Shown here: positions 6,908 to 18,537 of the stretch, piece by piece
Layout: the number at the start of each line of letters is the position of its first letter
Numbering within the stretch: the first letter of the stretch is position 1
Source of the DNA: Paraperlucidibaca baekdonensis
Lineage (GTDB): Bacteria > Pseudomonadota > Gammaproteobacteria > Pseudomonadales > Moraxellaceae
Reading direction: 5' to 3'
Assembly (NCBI RefSeq): GCF_003387535.1
Contig: NZ_QUNR01000002.1
Coordinates: 126,827-190,826, forward strand
Length of the DNA: 64,000 bases
Program-made: the position numbers and the translations under genes
The notes under the pieces: model-generated
The model's input: only the letters and a program-made list of their open reading frames with translations
The model's database searches: none
What the model was told of the DNA's origin: nothing

Positions 6908-8640
6908 ATCAGCGCAAAGCCCCCCCTCGTCAAGTCACCACGGACCTCAAATACCTAGGCCGCCACCGCATGGTGCTGCTGGGTTTAGCCGTTTTATTTG
7001 GCGGTATTGCATTGCGCGCGGGCTACCTAACCGTGATCGATAGTGACTTCTTACGCGCTCAAGGTGATGCACGGATGATGCGCACTGAGCCGATCATGGC
7101 AATGCGCGGTGTCATTCGCGATCGTAATCAAGCGCCGTTGGCAGTGAGCACGCCGGTCGCCACACTGTGGCTGAATCCGCGCCAAGCTCTTGCTGCCGAT
7201 TTGGATATTTCAGCATTGGCACGCGCCTTGAAACAGTCGCCCTCGGCGTTGCGGGCGAAGATCAAGCGCCATCGCGACAAACGCTTTATTTATCTCGATA
7301 GGCACCTCTCGCCAAACGCAGCGGATGAGGTGTTGGCACTCGACTTTCCGGGTGTTTACGCGATGACAGAGTACAAACGCTTTTATCCCGAAGCCGAGGC
7401 CACTGCGCATATGCTCGGCTTCACCGGCCTTGATGACCATGGCCGCGAAGGCTTGGAGCTGGCCTTTGATAGTCAGCTCGCTGGGGTTGAGGGTAGCAAG
7501 CGCGTGATGAAAGATTTGAAGGGCCATCGCGTGCAAGATGTGGCGCTGCTGAAGCCCGCGCGCCCTGGCCGTGATATCACGCTAAGCTTTGATTCGCGGG
7601 TGCAGTATTCGGCCTATCGCGAGCTCGCGCGTGGCGTTGCCGAGCATAACGCCAAGGCTGGCGTCTTGGTGTCGCTCGATGTTGAGACTGGCGAGGTCTT
7701 AGCGATGGCCAGTGTGCCGTCGTACAACCCCAATAATCGCAGCCAGCTCGACATGGACGCGGTGCGTAACCGTGCTGTCACGGATATGTTTGAGCCGGGC
7801 TCTACGCTCAAGCCATTTACTTTGGTGGCAGCGCTGGAGAGTGGCAAATTCACCATCAATAGCCGCTTTGATACCTCACCGGGCACCTACAAAGTGCTCA
7901 ATAAAACCGTGCGTGATCACGAAGATTTTGGCGTGATTGATATGCAAACGGTGCTCACCAAATCGAGCAACGTGGCGACCTCGCAAATTGCCATGGCGCT
8001 GCCACGCAGCACCTTGCCGCTGCTGCACCAGCATCTAGGTTTCGGGCAGAGTACCGGCAGCGGCTTTCCCGGTGAGAGTGCGGGCTTGATGCAGCCATCA
8101 AACCGTTGGAATCCGGTAGAGCTGGCGACCATGTCATATGGTTATGGCGTCACGGTCACCGCCTTACAGCTGGCGCAAGCTTACGCCACGATCGCCAGTG
8201 GCGGCCTGCAGCGGCCGGTGAGCTTTACCAAGGTTGATGGTCCTGTGGCTGGGCGTCGGGTGATTCCAGAGGCCATTGCTAACAGCTTAATTCCCATGAT
8301 GGAAACGGTCGTCACGCAAGAGGGCACCGCCCTACGCGCCGCCGTGCCAGGCTATCGCGTGGCCGGCAAAACTGGCACCGCGCATAAAGCCTCGCAGGGC
8401 GGTTACGCGCGCGATCAATACATGTCGTTGTTCGTCGGCATGGCGCCGGCGAGCCATCCGAAAATTGTCACTGCGGTGATTATTGATACGCCTCGCAAAG
8501 GCGGCTACTACGGCGGTTTGGCCGCTGCGCCCGTGTTTTCGCGAACCATGGCCGACACCTTGCGACTGATGAATGTGGAGCCCGATCGCAGCGCTGAGCG
8601 CTTGGCCGATCAGGCCCGCCGCTCTGGGCGGGGAGGCTGA
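6904..8640 (+). CDS. ftsI: Peptidoglycan transpeptidase FtsI (PBP3)
   Basis: Class B penicillin-binding protein that crosslinks septal peptidoglycan and works with FtsW. The 578-aa protein has an N-terminal membrane anchor (about 22-42), a dimerisation/pedestal domain beginning with RGVIRDRN, and a transpeptidase domain with S300-T-L-K303, S354-S-N356 and K489-T-G-T492. All catalytic motifs are intact. The start overlaps ftsL by ATGA. Confidence 0.97.
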   Translation: MNQRKAPPRQVTTDLKYLGRHRMVLLGLAVLFGGIALRAGYLTVIDSDFLRAQGDARMMRTEPIMAMRGVIRDRNQAPLAVSTPVATLWLNPRQALAADLDISALARALKQSPSALRAKIKRHRDKRFIYLDRHLSPNAADEVLALDFPGVYAMTEYKRFYPEAEATAHMLGFTGLDDHGREGLELAFDSQLAGVEGSKRVMKDLKGHRVQDVALLKPARPGRDITLSFDSRVQYSAYRELARGVAEHNAKAGVLVSLDVETGEVLAMASVPSYNPNNRSQLDMDAVRNRAVTDMFEPGSTLKPFTLVAALESGKFTINSRFDTSPGTYKVLNKTVRDHEDFGVIDMQTVLTKSSNVATSQIAMALPRSTLPLLHQHLGFGQSTGSGFPGESAGLMQPSNRWNPVELATMSYGYGVTVTALQLAQAYATIASGGLQRPVSFTKVDGPVAGRRVIPEAIANSLIPMMETVVTQEGTALRAAVPGYRVAGKTGTAHKASQGGYARDQYMSLFVGMAPASHPKIVTAVIIDTPRKGGYYGGLAAAPVFSRTMADTLRLMNVEPDRSAERLADQARRSGRGG

Positions 8641-8641
8641 C

Positions 8642-10117
8642 ATGATGCATCTTGGCGAACTCTTACCAAGCTGCCCCGATCAGTGGCAGAACATTGAGCT
8701 CAAGGCGTTGGTGGCCGATTCGCTTGAGGTGGTGGCGGGTGCGTGCTTTATTGCGATGGCCGGCACGCATTACAACGCACGCGACGATATTCCAGCTGCC
8801 ATTGCTGCCGGTGCCGCCGCTGTACTGACACCAGCCGATAGTCATTTCACGTTAAATACCGTGATTAATCATGTGCCGGTGATTGCTGTGCCTGAGCTCG
8901 GTGAGCTGCTTGGCGATCTGGCGGCGCGTTGGTATGGTCAGCCCTCGCAGGCATTAACGGTGCTCGCCACCACCGGCACCAATGGCAAAACCAGCATTGC
9001 TAATCTGCTGGCGGGCGCCTGCGGCCAGCTCGGTCAGCGTGCTGCGGTGATGGGCACGCTGGGCAATGGCTTTCCTGGTGAGCTCGCACCGGCCACATTT
9101 ACTACCCCCGACCCCCTGCAACTGCAGCGGCTGCTGGCATCGTTTCATCAGCAGGGAGCGCAAGTGGTGGCGCTCGAAGCCAGCTCGCACGGCTTGAGCC
9201 AAGGGCGTTTGGCCGGCACACGCATTCATACCGCGTTGTTTACCAATTTAACGCGCGACCATTTGGATTATCACGGCAACATGGCGGCCTATGCGGCCAG
9301 CAAAGCCGCGCTATTTCGTTGGCCATCGCTGCAGGCCGCGGTGATCAACGCGGACGATGCCTACGGCGCAGATATGCAGGCCGAGCTCGCTGGCCAGGTG
9401 CAGTGCCTGCGCTACAGCCTAGATCCGAGCGCCGACGTCGAGCTGGTGGCCGAGTCGGTGCAGGCCACGCTTGATGGTCTGTGCATCGTGCTGCGCACGC
9501 CACACGGCAGGGCGACATTACGCAGTCCATTGATTGGTCGTTTTAATGCCAGCAATTTACTCGCTGTGGTCGGTGGCTTGCTCAGTATTGGCCACCCATT
9601 AAACGAGATCATTCGCGTGTTGGCAAAAGTCTCTCCGGTGCCAGGGCGCATGCAGTGCTTGCGTGAGGCCAATACGCCCTTGGTGGTGGTGGATTACGCG
9701 CACACGCCGGATGCGCTTGAGCAGGCGCTCAAAGCGGCGCGCGAACATACCGAGGGCAAACTCTGGGTGGTTTTTGGCTGCGGTGGCGGCCGCGACACGG
9801 GTAAGCGCGCCGACATGGGCCGCGCCGCTGCTGCCTTGGCCGACCACGTGGTGATTACTACCGATAATCCGCGCAATGAAGATCCGCAAGCCATTATTGA
9901 CGGTATTTGTGCCGGCCTGCCGGCCGATTTTACGGCGCAATGCCTGCTCGATCGCGGCGAAGCGATTGCGCAGGTGGTAGCACAAGCCGGTCACGATGAT
10001 GTGATTTTGATCGCCGGCAAAGGCCACGAAACCTATCAGGAAGTGCACGGCGTGCGTACGCCATTCAGTGATAGCGAGCATGTGCACATGGCATTGCTAG
10101 TGAGGACGCGAGCATGA
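8642..10117 (+). CDS. murE: UDP-MurNAc-tripeptide synthetase MurE (meso-DAP adding)
   Basis: Adds meso-diaminopimelate to UDP-MurNAc-L-Ala-D-Glu in the cytoplasm. The 491-aa protein shows the ATP-binding loop TGTNGKTS, the carbamylated-lysine region and the DNPR motif (TTDNPRNEDP), which marks meso-DAP rather than lysine specificity. I start at the ATG at 8642, 1 bp after the ftsI stop and preceded by GGGGAGG; the next codon (8645) is also ATG. A start further back at 8573 would run inside ftsI and is unlikely. It overlaps murF by ATGA. Confidence 0.97.
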   Translation: MMHLGELLPSCPDQWQNIELKALVADSLEVVAGACFIAMAGTHYNARDDIPAAIAAGAAAVLTPADSHFTLNTVINHVPVIAVPELGELLGDLAARWYGQPSQALTVLATTGTNGKTSIANLLAGACGQLGQRAAVMGTLGNGFPGELAPATFTTPDPLQLQRLLASFHQQGAQVVALEASSHGLSQGRLAGTRIHTALFTNLTRDHLDYHGNMAAYAASKAALFRWPSLQAAVINADDAYGADMQAELAGQVQCLRYSLDPSADVELVAESVQATLDGLCIVLRTPHGRATLRSPLIGRFNASNLLAVVGGLLSIGHPLNEIIRVLAKVSPVPGRMQCLREANTPLVVVDYAHTPDALEQALKAAREHTEGKLWVVFGCGGGRDTGKRADMGRAAAALADHVVITTDNPRNEDPQAIIDGICAGLPADFTAQCLLDRGEAIAQVVAQAGHDDVILIAGKGHETYQEVHGVRTPFSDSEHVHMALLVRTRA

Positions 10118-11466
10118 AGCTCTCAGAAATAACACACGTCGTGAATGGCGAGTTAGTAGGGCTAGATGCCGATGTCGGTAGTTTCTCTACTGATACCCGC
10201 ACACTCGTGGCCGATGATGTGTTTATTGCGCTGAGTGGTACGCGCACAAACGCCAATGCCTTGCTGCAAGAGGCTGCCGCACGCGGCGCCTTGGCGGCTA
10301 TTACTGAGCGCCTAGACCCCTCGGCGGGCATTGCGCAAATTGTTGTGGCTGATTGCCACGCGGCGTTGGGGCAACTAGCAGCGGCGTGGTGTGCGCGCTT
10401 TACGCGGTTGACCAAAGTGGCGATGACCGGCTCAGCGGGCAAAACCTCAGTGAAGGAGATGACCGCGCGTATTTTTGAAGGCCTTGGCAATACCTGGGCC
10501 ACGCAGGGCAATTTTAATAACGATATTGGTGTGCCACTGACGCTGTTGCGTCTGCGCGCTGAGCATCAATACGGTGTTTTTGAGCTCGGCGCTAACCATG
10601 TCGGCGAGATAGCTTATACCGCGGCCATGGTGAAGCCGCGGGCGGCGGTTATTACCAATGTGGGCACGGCGCATCTGGAAGGTTTTGGTAGCCGCGCAGG
10701 CATCGCGCGGGCGAAAGGCGAGATTTACGCCGCGCTCGGCAACGACGGTGTGGCGGTGGTTAATCGCGACGATGAGTTTGCCGACTTCTGGCTAAGCACC
10801 ATGGGCTCGCGTCGCGTGGTGACATTTTCGCTCAGTGCGGGTGCCGATATTTACGCCAGTGAGATTAGCCAAGGTGACACACCGCAATTTGCTTTCACGT
10901 TGCATATTGGCGAGCAATCAGCGCGCGTGCAGCTGCAAGTTTTGGGGCGTCATCAGGTTGCCAACGCGCTGGCGGCTGCGGGCTTGGCGCATGCCTGTGG
11001 CGTGTCGCTGCAAGCCATTGTCTCCGGCCTGACCAATACACGGCCATTTATGGGCCGCAGTGTGCTGCATCGCGTGGGTGAGTCGTATCTCATTGATGAC
11101 ACCTACAACGCCAATCCCGACAGCATGAAAGCCGCGATTGATTTGCTATGCACGCTGCCGGGTCGGCGCGTGTTGGTGGTGGGTGATATGGGTGAATTGG
11201 GCGATGCCACGGCATCGGGTCATCGAGACGTGGGAGCGTACGCGAAAATGAAAAAAATAGACGCGTTAATGAGCACGGGTCAGCATCAAGCCTTTTATGC
11301 CGAGGGCTTTGGCAATCAGGCGCAGTTATTTCCCGATCACAATGCCCTCGTGCAAGCCTTAGAGCATGAATTGCAGGGCGTGGTCAGTGCCTTAGTGAAG
11401 GGCTCGCGCAGTGCTCGTATGGAGCGTGTGGTGCAGGCCGTGACTGAGTCGGCGGGAGTGCACTGA
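10114..11466 (+). CDS. murF: UDP-MurNAc-tripeptide:D-Ala-D-Ala ligase MurF
   Basis: Completes the pentapeptide by adding D-Ala-D-Ala. The 450-aa protein has the N-terminal STDTR motif (residues about 26-30), ATP loop [38 protein letters not shown] and [12 protein letters not shown] in the C-terminal domain. It is linked to murE (ATGA) and to mraY (TGATG), consistent with coupled translation of consecutive pathway enzymes. Confidence 0.97.
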   Translation: MKLSEITHVVNGELVGLDADVGSFSTDTRTLVADDVFIALSGTRTNANALLQEAAARGALAAITERLDPSAGIAQIVVADCHAALGQLAAAWCARFTRLTKVAMTGSAGKTSVKEMTARIFEGLGNTWATQGNFNNDIGVPLTLLRLRAEHQYGVFELGANHVGEIAYTAAMVKPRAAVITNVGTAHLEGFGSRAGIARAKGEIYAALGNDGVAVVNRDDEFADFWLSTMGSRRVVTFSLSAGADIYASEISQGDTPQFAFTLHIGEQSARVQLQVLGRHQVANALAAAGLAHACGVSLQAIVSGLTNTRPFMGRSVLHRVGESYLIDDTYNANPDSMKAAIDLLCTLPGRRVLVVGDMGELGDATASGHRDVGAYAKMKKIDALMSTGQHQAFYAEGFGNQAQLFPDHNALVQALEHELQGVVSALVKGSRSARMERVVQAVTESAGVH

Positions 11467-12548
11467 TGCTATTACTTATAGCCGATTGGCTCAGCCAGCA
11501 CGTGAAAGGTTTTGCGGTGTTTAATTACCTGACCTTTCGCTTCATGCTCAGTATTGTCACGGCCTTTGCGTTGTCGCTGTGGTGGGGGCCATGGATGATT
11601 GAGCGCTTGAAGGCGATGAAATTTGGCCAAGCGATTCGCACGGATGGCCCACAAACGCATTTGGCGAAAACGGGTACGCCGACCATGGGCGGTGCGCTGA
11701 TTTTGACCACCATTTTGGTCAGCACACTGGCGTGGTCTCGCCTCGACAATATCTATGTCTGGGTGGTGCTGGCGGTCATGGCCGTGTTTGGCATGGTCGG
11801 TTGGGTCGATGATTACCGCAAGGTGGTCGAGAAAAACCCGCGCGGGCTGCCCAGTCGCTGGAAGTATTTCTGGCAATCGGTGGCGGGTATTGGCGCGGCG
11901 GTATTTTTGTACATCACCGCGAAAACGCCGATTGAAACCAGTCTCATCGTGCCGTTTTTCAAAGACATTATTATTCCGCTCGGGCTGGCCTACATCGTGC
12001 TCAGCTATTTCGTGATTGTCGGTGCTAGCAATGCTGTGAACCTCACCGATGGCCTCGATGGCTTGGCGATTATGCCCACCGTCATGGTGGCCGGTGCATT
12101 GGCGATTTTTGCCTACCTTACCGGCAATATTAAGTTCGCGACCTATTTGCAAATCCCGTTTGTTGCCGGCTCTGGCGAGCTCATCATTATTTGTGGCGCC
12201 ATCATTGGTGCCGGCTTGGGTTTTCTTTGGTTCAACGCCTACCCCGCGCAGGTGTTCATGGGCGATGTCGGCGCGCTGTCTTTAGGGGCGGTGCTCGGCA
12301 CCATCGCCGTGATTGTTCGCCAAGAAATCGTTTTATTTGTCATGTGCGGGGTTTTCGTCATGGAAACCGTGTCGGTGATGATGCAAGTGGCGAGCTTCAA
12401 GCTCACCGGTAAACGCATCTTCCGCATGGCACCGATTCATCACCATTTTGAGCTCAAAGGCTGGCCTGAAACGCGCGTTGTGGCGCGCTTCTGGATCATC
12501 TCATTCATGTTGGTGTTGGTGGGTCTGGCGACCCTGAAATTGCGCTAG
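11466..12548 (+). CDS. mraY: Phospho-MurNAc-pentapeptide translocase MraY
   Basis: Transfers phospho-MurNAc-pentapeptide to undecaprenyl phosphate, giving lipid I. The 360-aa integral membrane protein has about ten membrane segments and the family signatures [32 protein letters not shown] and [13 protein letters not shown]. It overlaps the murF stop by one base and is followed 9 bp later by murD. Confidence 0.98.
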   Translation: MLLLIADWLSQHVKGFAVFNYLTFRFMLSIVTAFALSLWWGPWMIERLKAMKFGQAIRTDGPQTHLAKTGTPTMGGALILTTILVSTLAWSRLDNIYVWVVLAVMAVFGMVGWVDDYRKVVEKNPRGLPSRWKYFWQSVAGIGAAVFLYITAKTPIETSLIVPFFKDIIIPLGLAYIVLSYFVIVGASNAVNLTDGLDGLAIMPTVMVAGALAIFAYLTGNIKFATYLQIPFVAGSGELIIICGAIIGAGLGFLWFNAYPAQVFMGDVGALSLGAVLGTIAVIVRQEIVLFVMCGVFVMETVSVMMQVASFKLTGKRIFRMAPIHHHFELKGWPETRVVARFWIISFMLVLVGLATLKLR

Positions 12549-12557
12549 GAGCTGAGC

Positions 12558-13928
12558 ATGCTAATCGCACGCGGGGGATTACGAGTGGTGATCGGTCTGG
12601 GCAAGACCGGGCTCTCGTGCGTGCGTTATTTGCGAGGTTTAGGCTATAGCGTCGCGGTCAATGATACGCGCGAGCATCCGCCGGGTTTGGCTGAATTACA
12701 GAGTGAATTTCCCGAGGTTGATGTGGTCTTGGGCGGTCTTGATGGCGCGCTTTTGCTATCGGCCAGCGAGATTATTGCCAGTCCGGGCATGGCCATTTCA
12801 GCGCCCGACATCGCCGCCGCCAGCGCCGCCGGTATCTCGGTCATTGGCGATGTGGAGCTGTTTTGCCGCGCGGTCAGCACGCCGATTATTGCCATTACCG
12901 GCTCCAATGCGAAAAGCACGGTGACCACGCTGATGGGTTTGATGGCAGAGCGTGATGGTTTGCGCGTGGGCGTCTGCGGCAATATTGGTACGCCGGTGTT
13001 GGATATGCTCGCTGAAGGCCAGAAAGACCTCTATGTCATGGAGCTGTCGTCGTTTCAGTTAGAGACTACGCACTCGTTGACAGCGGCGGTGGCGGTGGTG
13101 CTCAACATCAGCGAAGACCACATGGATCGCTATAGCGGCATGCTGCAATATCATCAGGCTAAACATCGGATTTTCCGCAACTGCCAGCGTTATGTGTTTA
13201 ACCGCGACGACACACTCACACGGCCTTTAATTGCCGATGAACTTCCGCACGCGAGCTTTGGTTTAAATGCGCCCGACCTAAATGATTATGGCGTGCTGCT
13301 TAAAGATGGCCAGCCGTGGTTAGCGCGCGGCCGCGAGTACCTAATGCCAGTCGCTGAGCTGCAGATTTTTGGTCAGCACAATATCGCCAATGCCTTGGCC
13401 TGCTTAGCGCTCGGCGAGGCCGTGGGTTTATCGCGTGAGGCTATGCTCGCCACGCTGCGGGATTTCGCTGGCCTCAAGCATCGCTGCCAACGCGTGGCGT
13501 TAGCGGATGACATCGCTTGGTATAACGACTCCAAAGGCACCAATGTTGGCGCCACCTTGGCCGCGATTCATGGCCTCGGTGCGGCCATCGCGCCGGCGGG
13601 CGGGCGTCTGGTGCTGATCGCTGGCGGCGTCGGTAAGGGGCAGGATTTCGCGCCATTAAACGATGCCATGCAGCGCTTTGGTCGCGCGCTGGTGTTGATC
13701 GGTCAGGATGCGCCGGTGATTGATGCGGCCATCCGCGCTGATCTACCACGCCAGCGTTGCGCGAGTTTGGGCGAAGCGATTGCGCAGGCGCGCGCTGCTG
13801 CTCAGCCGCACGATGCCATTTTGCTGTCGCCGGCGTGTGCCAGTTTCGACATGTTTAAGCATTACGAAGATCGTGGCGATCAGTTCGCCGCCGGTGTGCA
13901 GCATTTTTTAGCGGAGCATTCGTCATGA
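12558..13928 (+). CDS. murD: UDP-MurNAc-L-alanine:D-glutamate ligase MurD
   Basis: Adds D-Glu to UDP-MurNAc-L-Ala. The 456-aa protein has an N-terminal nucleotide-sugar domain starting VVIGLGKTGLS, the ATP loop TGSNAKSTVTTLMG, ELSSFQLE, NISEDHMDRY, and YNDSKGTNVGAT in the C-terminal part. SNAKS in the P-loop in place of TNGKS is the usual form in pseudomonads. The RBS AGGAG precedes the ATG at 12558. Its TGA overlaps ftsW (ATGA). Confidence 0.97.
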   Translation: MLIARGGLRVVIGLGKTGLSCVRYLRGLGYSVAVNDTREHPPGLAELQSEFPEVDVVLGGLDGALLLSASEIIASPGMAISAPDIAAASAAGISVIGDVELFCRAVSTPIIAITGSNAKSTVTTLMGLMAERDGLRVGVCGNIGTPVLDMLAEGQKDLYVMELSSFQLETTHSLTAAVAVVLNISEDHMDRYSGMLQYHQAKHRIFRNCQRYVFNRDDTLTRPLIADELPHASFGLNAPDLNDYGVLLKDGQPWLARGREYLMPVAELQIFGQHNIANALACLALGEAVGLSREAMLATLRDFAGLKHRCQRVALADDIAWYNDSKGTNVGATLAAIHGLGAAIAPAGGRLVLIAGGVGKGQDFAPLNDAMQRFGRALVLIGQDAPVIDAAIRADLPRQRCASLGEAIAQARAAAQPHDAILLSPACASFDMFKHYEDRGDQFAAGVQHFLAEHSS

Positions 13929-15121
13929 TGGCCCGTGTGCTCGCGCCGTATCACAACCTGCGGCTGAATCTCAGTCAGCTCAGCGATCGCCAATACGTGC
14001 TGTTGTCGGCAGGTTTCTTATTTTGCATCGGCCTGATCATGGTCGGTTCGGCCTCCATGGGCGTCGCCGATGCCAACTACGGCAACCCATTTTACTTTTT
14101 CACGCGCCACCTAATCTATTTAGCCATCGGTTTGGTTGCCGCCGCCGTGGTGTCGCAAGTGCCCATGGCGACGTGGAATCGCTACAGTTATTGGCTGTTT
14201 TTAGCCGCGCTTGTGCTGATCATTTTGGTCTTGGTGCCGGGCATTGGCCGTCGCGTCAACGGCAGCATGCGCTGGATCGGTATTGCGGGCTTAACCATTC
14301 AGCCCTCGGAGCTCGTGAAATTTGCCGGTGTGCTGGCCATGGCTGCATATTTATGGCGCCGCCAAGACGAAGTGCGTTCGCGCTGGATGGGCTTTGTAAA
14401 GCCCATGGCCTTTGTCAGCTTGACCGTGGGTTTGCTGCTCGCTGAGCCCGACTTTGGCGCCAGCATGGTGATCGTCATGGCGCTGATGGTCATGCTGTTT
14501 TTAGCCGGCGCGCCTTTGATGCTCTATCTGATGATCTCCTGCGGTTTGCTGCTGGTCGGCGTGTTGATCATGATCGCCGAGCCATACCGCATGAAGCGCC
14601 TAATGGCCTTCACCGACCCTTGGGCCGACCAATACAACAGTGGCTATCAGCTCGTGCAAAGCCTTATTGCGTTTGGTCGTGGCGACTGGTTTGGCGTGGG
14701 CCTGGGGCAGAGCGTGCAGAAATTATTTTATCTGCCCGAAGCACATACCGACTTCGTGTTTGCTGTCTATGCCGAAGAGTTTGGCCTCATGGGCGTGATG
14801 ATTTTGCTGGTCGCCATGATCACCTTGGTGATGACTGGCTTGCGTATTGGCCAGCGTGCCGAATGTGCTGGCCAAGTGTTTTCCGGCTACGTGGCCTATG
14901 GCTTATCCGTGACCATTGGCATCCAAGCCGCGGTGAACTTAGGCGTCAATACCGGCTTGTTTCCCACCAAGGGCTTAACGCTGCCTTTAGTCAGCTACGG
15001 TGGTTCCAGCTTGGTGATGATGTTTGTCGTGTTGGCTGTACTGTTGCGAATCGACGCCGAGGCCAGCGAGCCCAATGAGCGCGCGGTGAGCCGTCAAGGA
15101 GGCACGCATGACTATCGTTAA
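13925..15121 (+). CDS. ftsW: Septal peptidoglycan polymerase FtsW (SEDS family)
   Basis: SEDS-family glycosyltransferase that polymerises lipid II at the septum with FtsI. The 398-aa protein has about ten membrane helices, the large periplasmic loop with GQSVQKLFYLPEAHTDFVFA (20 residues) and the C-terminal PTKGLTLPLVSYGGSS motif. It overlaps murD by 4 bp and murG by 14 bp. Confidence 0.97.
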   Translation: MMARVLAPYHNLRLNLSQLSDRQYVLLSAGFLFCIGLIMVGSASMGVADANYGNPFYFFTRHLIYLAIGLVAAAVVSQVPMATWNRYSYWLFLAALVLIILVLVPGIGRRVNGSMRWIGIAGLTIQPSELVKFAGVLAMAAYLWRRQDEVRSRWMGFVKPMAFVSLTVGLLLAEPDFGASMVIVMALMVMLFLAGAPLMLYLMISCGLLLVGVLIMIAEPYRMKRLMAFTDPWADQYNSGYQLVQSLIAFGRGDWFGVGLGQSVQKLFYLPEAHTDFVFAVYAEEFGLMGVMILLVAMITLVMTGLRIGQRAECAGQVFSGYVAYGLSVTIGIQAAVNLGVNTGLFPTKGLTLPLVSYGGSSLVMMFVVLAVLLRIDAEASEPNERAVSRQGGTHDYR

Positions 15122-16187
15122 ATCGGTGGTGGTGATGGCCGGCGGCACCGGCGGTCATGTGTTTCCGGCGCTGGCGGTGGCGCGTGCGTTGCAGGCGCAA
15201 GGCGTGGCGATCCACTGGCTGGGTACCGCGCGTGGTATCGAAGCCGATGTGGTGCCAAAGGCTGGCATCGATATGACTTATTTAAATGTTGGCGGCCTAC
15301 GTGGCAATGGTCTGCTGCCCTTGTTGCAAGCGCCCTTTAAGCTGCTGCGTGCCGTTTGGCAGGCCATGGCCGTGTGCCGCCGCGTGCAGGCCGATGCGGT
15401 CATTGGTCTGGGTGGCTATGTCACTGGTCCCGGTGGCGTGGCCGCACGTTTGCTGGGCTTGCCACTGTATATCCATGAGCAAAATGCCATTGCCGGGTTC
15501 ACCAACAAAACGCTAGCGCGCTTTGCGACAGGCATTTTGCAAGCGTTCCCTAGCGCATTTGCGGCCTCGCCTAGCGTGCGTACTGTGGGCAATCCTGTGC
15601 GCGATGAGATTGCCGCCATCGCCGCGCCTGCCGTGCGTTATGGTGCGCGCCAAGGCGCTATTCATGTCTTGGTATTGGGCGGCAGCTTAGGGGCGGTGGC
15701 ACTCAATAAATTGGTGCCGGCGGCGTTTGCCGAGCTGCCTGAGACGCTACGCCCCGTGATTCGTCATCAGGCTGGCCGCAAGCATGCCGATGCCGCGATG
15801 GCGACTTACGCCGAGCTCAATGTCACTGCCGAGGTATTGCCATTTATCGATGATATGGCGGCGCAATACGCGTGGGCTGATCTGGTGATTTGCCGCAGCG
15901 GCGCGCTCACGGTGTCCGAGTTGGCGGCCGCCGGCGTGGCCTCCGTGCTCATCCCATTTCCGCACGCAGTCGATGATCACCAAACCGCCAATGCCCGATT
16001 TTTGAGTGATGCCGGTGCGGCGCTGCTGTTTCAGCAAAAAGACTTAACGGCTTCGGCATTTGCCAGCACCTTGCAGGGCTTATTGGTGCGTGAGCATTTA
16101 CAGGGCATGGCTGAGAAAGCCCGTGCGCTGGCCGAAACGCAGGCCACCACGCGCGTGGTGCAAACGATTTTACGAGGTGAGGTATGA
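15108..16187 (+). CDS. murG: Lipid II-forming GlcNAc transferase MurG
   Basis: Membrane-associated GT28 glycosyltransferase that converts lipid I to lipid II. The 359-aa protein shows the N-terminal glycine-rich loop [28 protein letters not shown], the second loop LGGSLGA, and the acceptor/UDP-binding [13 protein letters not shown] and [15 protein letters not shown] strong AAGGAGG precedes the ATG at 15108, inside the end of ftsW. It overlaps murC by ATGA. Confidence 0.97.
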   Translation: MTIVKSVVVMAGGTGGHVFPALAVARALQAQGVAIHWLGTARGIEADVVPKAGIDMTYLNVGGLRGNGLLPLLQAPFKLLRAVWQAMAVCRRVQADAVIGLGGYVTGPGGVAARLLGLPLYIHEQNAIAGFTNKTLARFATGILQAFPSAFAASPSVRTVGNPVRDEIAAIAAPAVRYGARQGAIHVLVLGGSLGAVALNKLVPAAFAELPETLRPVIRHQAGRKHADAAMATYAELNVTAEVLPFIDDMAAQYAWADLVICRSGALTVSELAAAGVASVLIPFPHAVDDHQTANARFLSDAGAALLFQQKDLTASAFASTLQGLLVREHLQGMAEKARALAETQATTRVVQTILRGEV

Positions 16188-17617
16188 ACGCCAGCGCACG
16201 CAGCCGTTTGATTGAAATTCCGGAAATGCGCCGTATTCGCCGCATCCATTTTGTCGGCATCGGCGGCGCCGGCATGTGTGGTATTGCCGAGGTATTGCTA
16301 AACCAAGGCTATGTGGTCTCGGGTTCGGATATGAAAGCCGGCAAAACCACGCAGCGCTTACAAGACTTAGGCGCGCAGATTTTTATTGGTCACGATGCCG
16401 CGCATATTGATACAGCCGATGTGTTGGTGGTGTCGACCGCCATTGATGCCAGCAACCCAGAGGTGAATGCGGCTCTGAGCCGGCGTTTGCCGATTGTGCG
16501 CCGTGCTGAAATGCTCGCCGAGCTGATGCGCTATCGGCACGGTATTGCCATTGCCGGCACGCATGGCAAGACCACCACGACCAGCCTTATTGCCTCGATT
16601 TTGGGCGAGGCCGGCTTTGATCCGACCTATGTTATTGGCGGCTTGCTCAATAGCGCCGGCGTGAATGCCAAACTCGGCAGCAGCCGCTATTTTGTTGCTG
16701 AGGCCGATGAGAGCGATGCCTCATTTTTGCATTTGCAGCCCATGGTCTCGGTGGTCACCAATATCGATGCCGATCACATGGAAACCTATGGCGGCGACTT
16801 TGAGGTGCTGAAGCGCACGTTTATTGAGTTTCTGCACAACCTGCCGTTTTATGGTCTGGCGGTGGTCTGTGGCGACGACCCGATCATCACCGAGTTAATG
16901 CCGAAAATCGGCCGTCCTACGGTGACTTACGGCTTCAACGAAGCTAACGATGTGCGCGCGGTGGACATCGTGCAAGATGGCTTGCAGACCCGTTATACGG
17001 CGCTGCGCGAAGGCCATGAGCCATTGGTGATCACGCTGAATTTGCCGGGCCTGCACAATGTCTTAAACAGCCTCGCCGCCATTGCCGTGAGTACCGATGA
17101 AGGTGCGAGTGATGCCGCTATCGTCAAGGCCTTAGCCGACTTTGAGGGCGTCGGTCGGCGCTTCCAACGCCTCATCGAGGTGCAGGGCGTGCAGCTGGTG
17201 GATGACTATGGCCATCATCCGCGTGAAGTTTCCGCCACCATTGCCGCCGCACGTCAGGCCTACCCCGATCGTCGTTTGGTCATGCTGTTTCAGCCGCATC
17301 GCTACACGCGCACACGCGATTGCTTTGAAGATTTCTTGCCGGTGCTCTCCAGCGTCGATGCGCTGCTCTTGCTCGATGTCTATAGCGCTGGCGAAAAGCC
17401 CATTGCCGGAGCCGATAGCCGCTCATTGGCGCGCAGCATTCGCAACCGCGGAGTCATCGACCCGATCTTTATTGAAAGCCAAGACGAGCTCGCGGCGCTA
17501 TTACCGGGACTACTAAAAGCTGGCGATGTGCTGCTCACCCAAGGCGCCGGCACGGTTGGTGCAATCGCCCTAGAGCTGGCTGCGCAGCAGCTGTATTTAA
17601 CGGAGGTCAAGTCATGA
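16184..17617 (+). CDS. murC: UDP-N-acetylmuramate:L-alanine ligase MurC
   Basis: First peptide-adding enzyme of the pathway. The 477-aa protein contains [18 protein letters not shown], the ATP loop [34 protein letters not shown] and [11 protein letters not shown]. The cluster lacks murB between murC and ddl, as in Pseudomonas. It overlaps both neighbours by ATGA. Confidence 0.97.
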   Translation: MNASARSRLIEIPEMRRIRRIHFVGIGGAGMCGIAEVLLNQGYVVSGSDMKAGKTTQRLQDLGAQIFIGHDAAHIDTADVLVVSTAIDASNPEVNAALSRRLPIVRRAEMLAELMRYRHGIAIAGTHGKTTTTSLIASILGEAGFDPTYVIGGLLNSAGVNAKLGSSRYFVAEADESDASFLHLQPMVSVVTNIDADHMETYGGDFEVLKRTFIEFLHNLPFYGLAVVCGDDPIITELMPKIGRPTVTYGFNEANDVRAVDIVQDGLQTRYTALREGHEPLVITLNLPGLHNVLNSLAAIAVSTDEGASDAAIVKALADFEGVGRRFQRLIEVQGVQLVDDYGHHPREVSATIAAARQAYPDRRLVMLFQPHRYTRTRDCFEDFLPVLSSVDALLLLDVYSAGEKPIAGADSRSLARSIRNRGVIDPIFIESQDELAALLPGLLKAGDVLLTQGAGTVGAIALELAAQQLYLTEVKS

Positions 17618-18537
17618 GCACGTCTGTCGATTTTGGCCGCGTGGCGGTACTTTACGGTGGCCATGCTGCCGAGCGTCCCATTTCTTTAGTGAGTGGCGCG
17701 GCAGTACTTAAAGCCCTGCAAGAAGCAGGCGTTGATGCGCATCGCTTCGATCCGGCTGAGCGCGATATCGTTGAAATACAGGGCTATGACCGCGCGTTTA
17801 TTGTCTTGCACGGTCGCGGTGGCGAAGACGGGGTCATCCAGGGTGTGCTGGAGCAGTTTCAAGTGCCTTACACCGGCAGTGGCGTCATGGCCTCCGCCAT
17901 TGGCATGGATAAAGCCCGTACCAAACAACTGTGGATGGGCTGCGGCCTTCCCACGCCAACCTATCGTCGCTTGCACGCTGGCATGGACTTCGCCGGCGTG
18001 GTCACCGATCTTGGTTTGCCTTTAATGGTCAAGCCCTCGCGCGAAGGCTCGAGCATCGGCATGGCGAAAGTCTATAGCGCCGAGGACTTGGCCAAGGCGT
18101 ATGAAGTGGCGGCGCAGCACGACAGCGAAGTCATTGCCGAGCAGTTTATTCAAGGCAGCGAATACACCGTGGCGATTTTGGGCGAGCAGGCCTTGCCAGT
18201 GATTCGCATGGTGCCGGCCACCGATTTCTACGACTTTGAAGCAAAGTATTCGCGCAATGACACGCAGTACAACATTCCCTGTGGGCTACTCGCCGACGAT
18301 GAAGCCGCGCTGCAGCGCTTGGCATTGGAAGCGTTTGAGGTGTTGGGCGCACGCGGCTGGGGCCGTATCGATGCCATGCGCGATGCCGATGGCCGCTTCT
18401 GGCTGCTGGAAATCAATACCGTGCCGGGCATGACCGATCACTCATTGGTGCCGATGGCGGCTGCCGCTAGTGGCATCGACTTCACGCAATTAGTGCTACG
18501 CATTTTGGCGCAGGCTGCGCGCGGAGCGGCAGCATGA
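17614..18537 (+). CDS. ddl: D-alanine:D-alanine ligase
   Basis: ATP-grasp enzyme that makes the D-Ala-D-Ala used by MurF. The 307-aa protein begins with [19 protein letters not shown], has [25 protein letters not shown] (ATP binding), and [18 protein letters not shown] at the C-terminus. The length is usual for the DdlB type encoded in this cluster. ATGA overlaps link it to murC and ftsQ. Confidence 0.97.
   Translation: MSTSVDFGRVAVLYGGHAAERPISLVSGAAVLKALQEAGVDAHRFDPAERDIVEIQGYDRAFIVLHGRGGEDGVIQGVLEQFQVPYTGSGVMASAIGMDKARTKQLWMGCGLPTPTYRRLHAGMDFAGVVTDLGLPLMVKPSREGSSIGMAKVYSAEDLAKAYEVAAQHDSEVIAEQFIQGSEYTVAILGEQALPVIRMVPATDFYDFEAKYSRNDTQYNIPCGLLADDEAALQRLALEAFEVLGARGWGRIDAMRDADGRFWLLEINTVPGMTDHSLVPMAAAASGIDFTQLVLRILAQAARGAAA

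Noticed and set aside
11472..12152. A 226-codon minus-strand frame inside mraY
   Set aside because: His/Arg-rich shadow of a conserved membrane protein; no ribosome-binding site or family resemblance.
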